DNA from: Epiperipatus broadwayi
Taxonomy: Eukaryota; Onychophora; Udeonychophora; Euonychophora; Peripatidae
Assembly: GCA_028023455.1 (NCBI GenBank)
Contig: JAQFVV010012442.1
Coordinates: 1,586,903 to 1,650,902, forward strand
DNA length: 64,000 nt
Direction: 5' to 3'
Below the pieces are notes generated by a model. That model did no database searches and had not been told where the DNA came from. It saw only the letters and a list, made by a program, of their open reading frames with translations. The position numbers and the translations under genes are program-made. Positions 36,791 to 46,539 of the stretch are shown here, piece by piece (within the stretch, counting starts at the first letter, position 1; every line of letters begins with the position of its first letter).

Positions 36791-37612
36791 TGTTAAGAAA
36801 TTTACCAATAGAAAGCTAAATTTTATAATTTAATTAAAGAAGAGTAAAAAAGGCACGACATCATGATGATCAACTCATCATTGTGCAAATAGTGCTAAAC
36901 CGAATCTGAAACAAAAGTTGGTAATTTTTCCACTTTCTCTTTTAAACTTTCTATAATTATATTTAAGTGCTTACTATGTATTAATATGTGCTGTGAGTTA
37001 TTATTATATCTGTTAGTTAAATAAGGCATAAGTATATTTGCAAATAGGCTTTTATTTTTTAAATATTGATAAAATTTAGTACATTTTAGAAAAGTTACTC
37101 AGTGGTTGCCATATATCATTATAATTTTACATTGGTAACACAACAAATTCGATATTTGCATTTTAATTATTTTTGATCGAATTCTTGATGCATAGTGTTT
37201 TTTGGGATTGTTTTTTTTTTTAATTTGTATTTTAGAAGTATTTGTATGATTTAATTTGTCCATTTCAATTATTTTTGGATAAAAAATTTTCATTGGGACA
37301 GGGAGTAGGTTTTACATTTGACTTATTTTTGATGCTATACAAACATTGAAAGCTACTTAATTTGTCACTTTCAGCTACTTTGGGGGGAAGGGGTGGATTT
37401 TACATTGATAATTATTTTTTGTGTATTGCTTTTTCATTATTTAAATATTATTGCTGATTTTTTTTTTGTAATTTGTATTGCTTTGGGCATTTGGGGGGGG
37501 GGGGATTTCAGCCAATTTCATATAGAAATTTATCACTTGCAAGCTTTGGGCCCGTTGTTGATAATGACACAGCAACATCTACCAGTGGTAGTATGGTCCC
37601 TCCACAATTACC

Positions 37613-37620
37613 ACTGTTTT
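37613..37620. repeat. 8-bp target duplication, right (Merlin element B)
   Basis: ACTGTTTT, partner of 33130-33137. Confidence 0.75.
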
Positions 37621-38925
37621 TTATATCATTTATGAAAACTGATTTGGAGGAACAAAACAAAAAGAAAATTTTATGAATATAACAAACTAGTTATTAAATA
37701 AACAGTATGATTGTATTGATAAACATAAATTATGGAAAGTTGGCCATTTACATGGAAAACTGTTCAAATTATTTATCCATATGTTTGACAAAATTGATGA
37801 ATATATTACATCTAATATAAGACCATTTTTTTAAATTATTGGTGTTTTTTTAATATTATTTAATTTGTGCATTTTTCTTATAAAGTCAAACATGAGTTAT
37901 AACATGAAATCTTTTCTTATATAAGGAACAAATATGTATTACAAATAATAAAAAAATTAAAGTATATTTATATAACAAAGTATAATTTGATATACTGTGG
38001 AAATAATTTCTCCATCATTATCCTATATCACTAGTTCTGTGATAAAAGTTCATATTTTGGAAAGTGTTTCTAAGCCCAGTTATTATTATCAATTAGATGT
38101 TTTGACTCCTTTTGCAAAAAGTGAGAATATTATCTTTCATTTTTTTAAATATTATGTTTAAAGTATATTGTATAGTGAAGAATGACCTGCTTTAAAACAA
38201 TCTGACTGTGACTTTGTTGGCTAATGAATCATCAGTCAGTAATCCCAGTGCATTAATTTCTTTACAATGAACGAGTAATCTAAGTTTTTTATTAATAAAG
38301 GACAAAATAAATTGTAATCTTTCTAGATCACTATTATTTAGATGATATACAATTAAAAGCTAACGAAATAAATAATAAAAAAAAATAATCCTGACTAATT
38401 TAATACCTTCTTATACACAAATCTTTCTGAATATTTAAAAAAAAATATTATTGGTAAATGTTGATTTCAGTTTTAAACTTAATTTATAATAGTTGAGATA
38501 TTATATATATATATATATATATAATTTGCCATATCCAGAAAAAAAAGTTTCTTCATTGGGGTTTTTTAGATTTAAATTGAAGTAAAAATGCATGGGGGTG
38601 GGTATTAAGAAATTAATTATGTCAAACCCTTGTTATAAAAGACAAGAAATGACTTAATTAATTTCTGACGCTATATGCTTTTGTTTCAAGTTAAATCTAA
38701 TAATCCCAATTATGATTGAATAAACCTTTTTTTAGTGCATGGCAAATAAAAACATTAGTATATATAAAAATCTTGTTAATATATTTGAGCTTTTAGTATT
38801 AACATAGTAAATAAAAACGTAAATCTATATTGAATTGTAAATTAAATTGACCCTTATAGTTGATATTTATATATAAATAATATTCAAATATAAATATATT
38901 GTCTATTTAAAGTTAATATAAATAG
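37621..38925. other. AT-rich spacer between the two large Merlins
   Basis: No gene recognised. A short (TA)n tract lies at about 38502-38522. Confidence 0.5.
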
Positions 38926-38933
38926 AAGCGATT
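38926..38933. repeat. 8-bp target duplication, left (Merlin element A)
   Basis: AAGCGATT, identical to 45537-45544. Eight bases is the expected Merlin footprint. Confidence 0.93.
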
Positions 38934-38989
38934 GGTCGTGGTTTGCAAACCGTACTGCCACCACCAGAGGGCGCGGCGACATCATCAAC

Positions 38990-40200
38990 AACCGGCCTGA
39001 AAATGGCAAGTGATAATTTTTTTTACAAAATGCCTCAAAATCGACAAATAAAAATGCCTAAGGCAATATATGTACAGCAAATAAATCGAAAACTACAAAT
39101 TATAAAAAAACGCAAGAAAATGCTAAAAAATTCAAATAATAAAACCAAAAAACCATGAAGATTCTATCAAGAGATATACCCCCCCCCCCAAATCAAAATT
39201 TCTTCCCTTAAATAGACAAATAAAAATGCCTCAACAAAATATATGTACAGCAAATAAATCGAAAACTACAAATTATAAAAAAATGCAAGAAAATGCTAAA
39301 AAATTCAAATAATAAAACCAAAAAACCATGAAAATTCTATCAAGAGATATACCTCTTTCTACAATCTGACAATTCACAAATCTTCCGATCCCTTAAATAG
39401 ACAAATAAAAATGCCTCAACAAAATATATGTACAGCAAATAAATCGAAAACTACAAATTATAAAAAAATGCAAGAAAATGCTAAAAAATTCAAATAATAA
39501 AACCAAAAAACCATGAAAATTCTATCAAGAGATATACCTCCTTCTACAATCTGACAATTCACAAAACATGGTGGCCAAAAAAGCAGGAAAATACGAAAAA
39601 ATCAAATCATTTAAATGCCTCAACAAAATATATGTACAGCAAATAAATCGAAAACTACAAATTATAAAAAAATGCAAGAAAATGCTAAAAAATTCAAATA
39701 ATAAAATGTAACAACCATGAAAATTCCATTACGAGCTATACACCCCCCCCCAAACCAAAATTTCTTCCCTTAAATAGACAAATAAAAATGCCTCAACAAA
39801 ATATATGTACAGCAAATAAATCCAAAACTACAAATTATAAAAAAATGCAAAAAAATGCTAAAAAATTCAAATAATAAAACCAAAAAACCATGAAAATTCT
39901 ATCAAGAGATATACCTCCTTCTGCAATCTGACAGTTCACAAAACATGGTGGCCAAAAAAAGCGGGAAAATACAAAAAAATCAAATCATTTAAATGCCTCA
40001 ACAAAATATATGTACAGCAAATAAATTGAAAACTACAAATTTTAAAAAAATGCAAGAAAATGCTAAAAAATTCAAATAATAAAACCAAAAAACCATGAAG
40101 ATTCTATCAAGAGAGATACCTCCCTCTACAATCTGACAATTCACAAAACATGGCGGCCAAAAAAAGCGGGAAAATACGAAAAAAATCAAATCATTTACCT
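38990..40200 (+). repeat. Tandem array, 173-205-bp units, left Merlin arm
   Basis: Six copies of a unit keyed on TATGTACAGCAAATAAATC at about 39070, 39243, 39428, 39632, 39805 and 40010, each followed by AAAACTACAAATT, AAATGCTAAAAAATTCAAAT and, where complete, CTATCAAGAGATATACC. Some units carry an extra AACATGGTGGCCAAAAAA-type block, which accounts for the two spacing classes (about 173-185 and 204-205 bp). Only about two copies exist in the opposite orientation in the right arm (45110-45475). Confidence 0.93.
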
Positions 40201-41639
40201 TCAACATAAATATGCATCTAAGTTCATATTAAAAAGCAATTCCCCCAACTGGTCAAAACGTAACACAGATTAATACGTAGTAACTAATAAAAAATAAGCA
40301 GAAAATGCTATAAAATGCAAACTATAAAAAAATAGGATCAACAGTCCCCCCACCCTACAATCTGGACATTCAGAAGGACGCATGGCGGCCAAAAATAGCG
40401 GGGATCAAATTATTTACCTTAAACATAAATATGCATCTAAATTGATATTGAAAAGCAATTAATTGTTCTCTGGCTTTCAAATTACTGCATATGTAAATGG
40501 AGCAGTAATATTTAAATAATCAAAAAGCAATCATTACCGACCCCTCCCCACTAATCAAAACGTAATAAATGGTATCAATATTTTAAGATTATTTAAGTAA
40601 CAGACCTAATAAGAATTCATATCATAGATTAATATGTAGTAAGTAATTAAATAGAATTATAGTAAGTTTAAAAGAGAAGATGGAAAAATTACCTTGTTGC
40701 ATTTTTTTTTGTTCAAGAAATTGTTTTTCACTGTTATATAGATTAAATCACAGATTGTAGTTTCAAAATGACTATCCCCTTCCCCCATTTAGTGACTTTT
40801 CTAAAACTAAGAACTCATAACACAGATTAATATGTAGTAAGTGATTAAATATGGCAACAATGGACTAACTTTTATAAAATGTACTAAATCTTATGAATAT
40901 TTAAAAAATCAAACACTATTTGCACATATGCTGTGCATTATTTAAGTAATAGATATAATAACTCAACACAGATTTATACAGTACATAGTAAGCAAGTTTA
41001 AGAGAAAGTGGGAAAAATTACCTTGTTCCAAATTCTGTTCAGAGCCATTTGCACAATGATGACTTGATCATGACGTTCTGCAAAATGTAGCTTTGTTGGT
41101 AAATTTCTTAACACTTTTAGCAATGATGATTCCAGCAGATTAAAAAAATTATTTAACAGAAGGTATCTACAAACACTAGCAGTTATTTAAATCAAGTTAT
41201 GCACACATATATAATATCTCAATTCATTTTAAAAATAATAAACAATTGTCCACTATATTCATATTATTTTCAATTATGTTTTTATTTAAACAAAGTTGCA
41301 AGTTCATCTACATTTTTTTAATGAGAGATGTGTAATTACAAACATGAAATCTTCTCTCCCCCCCCCTTTACTTGACAGCAAAAAATACTGTAAATACTTT
41401 TAAAAGAAAAGTCTTTCAACATCAAATTATTTATCTTTAAAGCAATTAATTGTTATCTGGCTTTCAAATTATGACATATGTAAATTGATCAATAATATTT
41501 AAATAATAATCAATGTAAAAAAGGAATACACAAAACATAATTACCAAAGTCTTTTGGAACAGATTTTAACACTAATACTAAGAGCAAATATGGCAGAAAT
41601 TAGCGGGGAAAAAAAGTTTTGAGTTAAAATTTGCGCATA

Positions 41640-42115
41640 TCTAATGTTGTATTCTTCTCCATCAAAAAATAATCCTAATTAAGTTTGTCAAAAAATAAAC
41701 ATTATCCCAACAACTTGTATTTCTAGCACTACAAAATAATTAACACGTCAAAATAGAACAAAGCTGGTATTTCAAAAGTCTAGTTCACTTATGTTTTAGT
41801 TAAATTTGTTGGCTTTGGAAATTATATTTTTGATGTAAAATCTCTATTAAGTCATGATACCCAAAAACAATTTCCAGTCATCCTTCTTTTATAGTATGCA
41901 CTTTAATTTTGAAAGAACAAACTGTGAAATGAAATATGACGTAATAGAGATTTTACATCAAAAATATAATTTCCAAAGCTAACAAATTTACTTAAAATGT
42001 AGCTAAAGTAGAGTTTTGAAATACCTGCTTAGTTCTATTATGATGTTTTAATTATTTTGGACTGCTAGAAATAAAAGTTATTGGGATAATTTTTATTTTT
42101 TGACACAGGATTATT
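41640..42115. repeat. Internal inverted repeat upstream of Merlin transposase
   Basis: Arms of about 180-220 bp: AATTATATTTTTGATGTAAA with the preceding GGCTTTGG (41810-41840) pairs with TTTACATCAAAAATATAATT (41952-41971) and CCAAAGC. Outward blocks GGTATTTCAAAAGTCTAG and TTGTATTTCTAGCA also have reverse partners near 42015-42080. The left arm corresponds to 35340-35500 in the sister element. It lies about 130 bp before the transposase start, so it may overlap promoter or 5' UTR. Confidence 0.85.
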
Positions 42116-42248
42116 TTTTTCCATGCAGCAGAATACAGCATTAAATATGCAGCAAAGTTTGAGGCACTATTTCAAAGTCTCACATTGAAATATCAGCATC
42201 TGAAATTTACGTGCTTTTTTTTTCTTTCTGCGATATTCAATTATTTTA

Positions 42249-43088
42249 TTGAAAATGATGAAAGTTTGGGATCTGCCAAAGACAGAACTTGAAGCAGTGG
42301 AGTTCCTCCAAAGTAAAAATGTTCTGCCTTCTCAAAGAGTATGTCTTAATGGCCATGAAATGAAACTTTATGTGAATGCAAGGGCGCAATGGAAGTGCAA
42401 CATTAAGACATGTCAATGTCAAGTAGCACTTTGGAAAGGAACTTGGTTTGAAGGTTGCAAATTGTTGTTTGTAACATCCATCCGAATCATTTATTATTGG
42501 AGCAAAAACCAATTGACCATAAAATTGGGTAAAAATGATTTGGATGTGAACAGGAATATTGTCATTGTGTGGAAGCAATATTTAAGAGAAGCCTGTAAAG
42601 AGAGTCTGCTCTCTCGTCCATCCTGCAATATTGGAGGCCCAGGAAAAATTGTAGAGGTCGATGAAACTTTGTTCAGTAAATGCAAAAATCAGCAGGGAAG
42701 AATTCTTCCCCAACAGTGGTTATTTGGCAGCTTATGTAGAGAAACAAAGTAGTGTTTCATCGTTGCTATTCCAAATCGAACAGCGCCTGTTCTTCTAGAT
42801 CTGATTAAAGAACATATAGCACCAGGAACCACCATATATACTGACTGTTGGAAGGCCTACAAAACGGATGTATTGACTGCTGCAGGTTTCCAACACTTCA
42901 AAGTCAATCATTCCTACAATTTTGTTGATCCTACTACCGGAGCCCACACTCAACATGTAGAAAGACTTTGGGGGCTTTTGAAATGACGCAATAAACAAGA
43001 CAGTGGGACTGCTAGATGTCACAATAAACAAGCCAGTGGGACTGCTAGACAGCATCTTGATTCTTACTTGGATGAATTCATGTGGTGA
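42249..43088 (+). pseudogene. Merlin transposase, nearly complete, two in-frame stops
   Basis: Transposase of the Merlin superfamily (DDE_Tnp_IS1595), about 279 codons in one frame. Residues 1-80: conserved leader KVWDLPKTELEAVEFLQ and a zinc-ribbon-like C-x2-GH-x-MKL ... W-x-C-x4-C-x-C region, then GTWFEG. Catalytic triad: Asp in GKIVEVDETLF (42655-42664 region), Asp in YTDCWKAY (about 42837-42862), Glu in HVERLWG (about 42954-42974), with the VNHSYNFVDP block before the Glu. Two stops break it: TAG at 42750-42752, where the sister copy has a different codon (ETIECFIV), and TGA at 42984-42986 after GLLK. A 33-bp in-frame duplication near the C-terminus (NKQ-SGTAR twice) follows. The frame otherwise stays open to the TGA at 43086. 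The start ATG at 42249 (MKMMKV) agrees with the sister copy. Confidence 0.95.
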
Positions 43089-43260
43089 TGATTGCATGGT
43101 GATGAAGATATGTTCGAGGTACTATTGCAGGCCATCAATATACCATCAATCTAAATTATAATCTGCTAATTTCTGCCATCTTTTCTTAATATTTGTGTTA
43201 AAATCTGTTCCAAAATGCTTCAAGATTCTGCCATCTTTGCTGTATTTTTTTACACTAAAT

Positions 43261-43870
43261 AAACATCATGACTTAATCTTCAGTTACTATTCAAGTGCCT
43301 TTAAAGCTTCAAAATGCTGTCATCAAATAACCAGTTACTTAATCTTCAGTTACTATTCAAGCTTCAAAATGCTGCCATCAAATAACCAGTTACTTAATCT
43401 TCAGTTACTATTTAAGCTTCAAAATGCTGCCATCAAATAACCAGTTACTTAATCTTCAGTTACTATTCAAGCTTCAAAATGCTCCCATCAAATAACCAGT
43501 TACTTAATCTTCAGTTACTATTCAAGCTTCAAAATGCTCCCATCAAATAACCAGTTACTTAATCTTCAGTTACTATTCAAGCTTCAAAATGCTCCCATCA
43601 AATAACCAGTTACTTAATCTTCAGTTACTATTCAAGCTTCAAAATGCTCCCATCAAATAACCAGTTACTTAATCTTCAGTTACTATTCAAGCTTCAAAAT
43701 GCTCCCATCAAATAACCAGTTACTTAATCTTCAGTTACTATTCAAGCTTCAAAATGCTCCCATCAAATAACCAGTTACTTAATCTTCAGTTACTATTCAA
43801 GCTTCAAAATGCTCCCATCAAATAACCAGTTACTTAGTCTTCAGTTACTATTCAAGTGCGTTTAAAGCTT
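43261..43870 (+). repeat. 55-bp minisatellite in Merlin element A
   Basis: About ten head-to-tail units of 55 bp, keyed on CAAATAACCAGTTACTTAAT and CTTCAGTTACTATTCAAGC, running from just after the transposase gene. The first and last units are diverged (TTCAAGTGC(C/G)TTTAAAGC), while the inner ones are nearly identical apart from CTGCCATC against CTCCCATC, a sign of recent expansion. The sister Merlin carries only three or four diverged units in the equivalent place. Confidence 0.95.
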
Positions 43871-45536
43871 CAAAATTCTACTAAAAATGATTGGAAGGAC
43901 TTTGGTAATTATTTTTTGTCTATTGTTTTTTGATTATTTAAATATTATTTCTCAATTTAGATATGCTTCTCTCTGAATTTCCAGATTGTAGGGGGGGGGG
44001 CTGTTGATCCTATTTTTTTATAATTTGCATTTTATAGCATTTTCTGCTTATTTTTTATTAGTTACTACATATTAATCTGTGTTACATTTTGATCAGTTGG
44101 GGGAATTGCTTTTTAATATGAACTTAGATGCATATTTATGTTGAAAATAAATGATTTGATTTTTTTCATATTTTCCCGCTTTTTTTGGCTGCCATGTTTT
44201 GTGAATTGTCAGATTGTAGAGGGAGGCATATCTCTTGATAGAATTTTCATGGTTTTTTGGTTTAATCTGTGTTGAGTTATTATATCTATTACTTAAATAA
44301 TGTACAGCATATGTGCAAATAGTGTTTGATTTTTTAAATATTCATAAGATTTAGTACATTTTATAAAAGTTAGTCCGTTGTTGCCATATTTAATCACTTA
44401 CTATGTATTAATCTGTGTTATGAGTTCTTAGTTTTAGAAAAGTCACTAAATGGGGGAAGGGGATAGTCATTTTGAAACTACAATCTGTGATTTAATCTAT
44501 ATAACAGTGAAAAACAATTTCTTGAACAAAAAAAAATGCAACAAGGTAATTTTTCCATCTTCTCTTTTAAACTTACTATAATTCTATTTAATTACTTACT
44601 ACGTATTAATCTATGATATGAATTCTTATTAGGTCTGTTACTTAAATAATCTTAAAATATTGATACCATTTATTACGTTTTGATTAGTGGGGAGGGGTTG
44701 GTAATGATTGCTTTTTGATTATTTAAATATTACTGCTCCATTTACATATGCAGTAATTTGAAAGCCAGAGAACAATTAATTGCTTTTCAATATCAATTTA
44801 GATGCATATTTATGTTTAAGGTAAATAATTTGATCCCCACTATTTTTGGCCGCCATGCTTCCTTCTGAATGTCCAGATTGTAGGGGGGGGACTGTTGATT
44901 CTATTTTTTTATAGTTTGCATTTTATAGCATTTTCTGCTTATTTTTTTATTAGTTACTACGTATTAATCTGTGTTACGTTTTGACCAGTTGGGGGAATTG
45001 CTTTTTAATATGAACTTAGATGCATATTTATGTTTAAGGTAAATGATTTGATTTTTTTCATATTTTTCCGCTTTTTTTGGCCGCCATGTTTTGTGAATTG
45101 TCAGATTGTAGAGGGAGGTATATCTCTTGATAGAATTTTCATGGTTTTTTGGTTTTATTATTTGAATTTTTTAGCATTTTCTTGCATTTTTTTATAATTT
45201 GTAGTTTTCGATTTATTTGCTGTACATATATTTTGTTGAGGCATTTTTATTTGTCTATTTAAGGGAAGAAATTTTGATTTGGGGGGGGGTGTATATCTCG
45301 TAATGGAATTTTCATGGTTTTTTGGTTTTATTATTTGAATTTTTTAGCATTTTCTTGCATTTTTTTATAATTTGTAGTTTTCGATTTATTTGCTGTACAT
45401 ATATTGCCTTAGGCATTTTTATTTGTCGATTTTGAGGCATTTTGTAAAAAAAATTATCACTTGCCATTTTCAGGCCGGTTGTTGATGATGTCGCCGCGCC
45501 CTCTGGTGGTGGCAGTACGGTCTGAAAACCACGACC

Positions 45537-45544
45537 AAGCGATT
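45537..45544. repeat. 8-bp target duplication, right (Merlin element A)
   Basis: AAGCGATT, identical to 38926-38933. Confidence 0.93.
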
Positions 45545-45559
45545 TGTACTCAGACTTTG

Positions 45560-45815
45560 TAACTCATGACAGCTCTGTATTGCATCTTATGACAGATATA
45601 CATGACAATTTACATGGGAAAAATATAGTCTCCAATATATGTATTCAGAACATCATCTGCCACTCATATATACAATCAGTGCTCGGTTTATATTATGATA
45701 GCGAATCTTCAAATTTAAATGGACACACTTCAACATTCTCCATACTCCAACTCTTTACACATCCATATCATTGAAAATCTGATGATGAAAGACTCAAACC
45801 CTTTGTTAAAGCTTA
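45560..45815 (+). repeat. Dispersed repeat (PLE/retrozyme-associated), copy 2
   Basis: Partner of 29330-29598; it shares the CTCCAATATATGTATT block, a TCTTCAAA-TT-AAATG block and ATCATTGAAAATC. The 76-codon open frame at 45544-45774 shows no domain and is not supported as a gene. Confidence 0.55.
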
Positions 45816-46290
45816 ATTGGAACTGGTGGTAAGCTCTCTCTAGTGAACATTTTAATACACGCTTAAAAGAATTTATACAATTTATGTTTTGTTTCATGAA
45901 TTATTCTAAGTGTGCCCTTGAAGGCTATTAATATATGGTGAAACTAAAATGAGTTCAGACTCATATAGCTGTATGGTTTGTAGGGCTGGATTTGTAGACA
46001 TTTACATGTCTATGATAGTAACATAATTGATAAATGCTGAATTATGAGTTGATATTTTAGATCTAATGTCTGGAGTTCTAGCTTCTCACTGAGGTGAGCC
46101 ATAGGTTTTAATCCAATTGGTCTGGGGATAAGGAACTTCTGATAGAGATTTTGATTTTTTTCTCTTTTGGCATGTATAAATTGAAGCCTGGGTGGAGCTA
46201 GTGGTAAGTTTCCTTTTGTGAACATTTTAATACAAGCGTAAAAGCAAGTTACACAATTTGTATCCTGTTTTATACTAAATTCAATTTGTG
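45816..46290 (+). repeat. Retrozyme-like unit with terminal direct repeats
   Basis: Two direct repeats of about 85 bp, 375 bp apart, share GGTGGTAAG/AGTGGTAAG, GTGAACATTTTAATACA, GCTTAAAAG/GCGTAAAAG and ACAATTT-TGTT blocks (45823-45910 and 46198-46290). The segment between them contains GAGTTCAGACTCATATA, also found at about 50296 in the 1-kb inverted element, and a degenerate hammerhead motif. Short non-coding units with direct repeats and hammerhead motifs are the description of retrozymes; the assignment is an inference. Confidence 0.55.
46083..46128 (+). ncRNA. Degenerate hammerhead ribozyme motif
   Basis: TTCTCA (helix I strand) + CTGAGGT (core, expected CTGANGA) + GAGCC-ATA-GGTTT (decayed helix II) + TAAT (expected GAAA) + CCAATTGG + TC + TGGGGA. 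Helix I strands TTCTCA and TGGGGA can pair over six bases with wobbles, and CCAATTGG followed by TC is the short palindromic helix III expected before the cleavage site. Two core blocks are mutated, so catalytic activity is unlikely. Confidence 0.5.
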
Positions 46291-46448
46291 TATATATGTA
46301 TATTAGTTATTAAAATATGAAATATTCTTTAAAGTAAATATTTTTTGAGATATTTACTTTTGATTGGATTTTTATTTTACTTTAAATCAATTTTACTCAT
46401 GTAGTGTATGCACATCACTAGATATTTATTCATTAACTTAATATGCAT

Positions 46449-46489
46449 ACTTATATATATATATATATAAGTATGCATATATATATCCC

Positions 46490-46536
<47 letters not shown>
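46449..46536. repeat. (TA)n-rich microsatellite
   Basis: Two TA tracts with a palindromic ATATATAAGTATGCATATATA interruption; the second tract abuts the TGTAAC insertion. Confidence 0.93.

Positions 46537-46539
<3 letters not shown>

Larger units (their letters stand above)
33138..37612 (-). mobile_element. Merlin DNA transposon with long inverted arms (4.5 kb)
   Basis: Ends are inverted repeats: left GGTAGTTGTGGAGGGATAAT, right (reverse complement) GGTAATTGTGGAGGGACCAT, both followed by ACTACCACTGGTAGATG. An 8-bp near-perfect direct repeat flanks the element. Inverted similarity continues far inwards with indels: AAATTTCT(G/A)TATGAAATTGG near both ends, and the CTCTG...TTTCAAATTATG and AAAAAGCAATACACAAA modules in the left arm recur reversed at about 35990-36240 and 37400-37440. 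The arms are therefore of the order of a kilobase. A Merlin transposase remnant lies inside on the minus strand. It is the sister of the 38934-45536 element. Confidence 0.88.
38934..45536 (+). mobile_element. Merlin DNA transposon with long inverted arms (6.6 kb)
   Basis: Boundaries are exact: inverted ends GGTCGTGGTTTGCAAACCG and (reverse complement of the right end) GGTCGTGGTTTTCAGACCG, continuing together through TACTGCCACCACCAGAGGG and well beyond, flanked by a perfect 8-bp direct repeat. Inverted similarity runs inwards for about 1.5 kb or more: for example AACATAAATATGCATCTAA with CAATTAATTGTTCTCTGGC at about 40425-40475 pairs with 44755-44825, and the AAACCATGAAAATTC modules pair with about 45130-45150. 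The arms are unequal because of tandem-unit gains on the left. The centre holds a transposase gene with two stops, so this copy is probably inactive itself, but it is young enough for a perfect target duplication. Confidence 0.96.

Noticed and set aside
42795-43097. Minus-strand 100-codon open frame (also 42246-42578 minus and 34427-34648 plus)
   Set aside because: Antisense shadows of the two Merlin transposase remnants.
43261-43870. Regular repeat array resembling CRISPR at first sight
   Set aside because: Units are contiguous 55-bp tandem copies with no variable spacers, inside a transposon of an animal genome.
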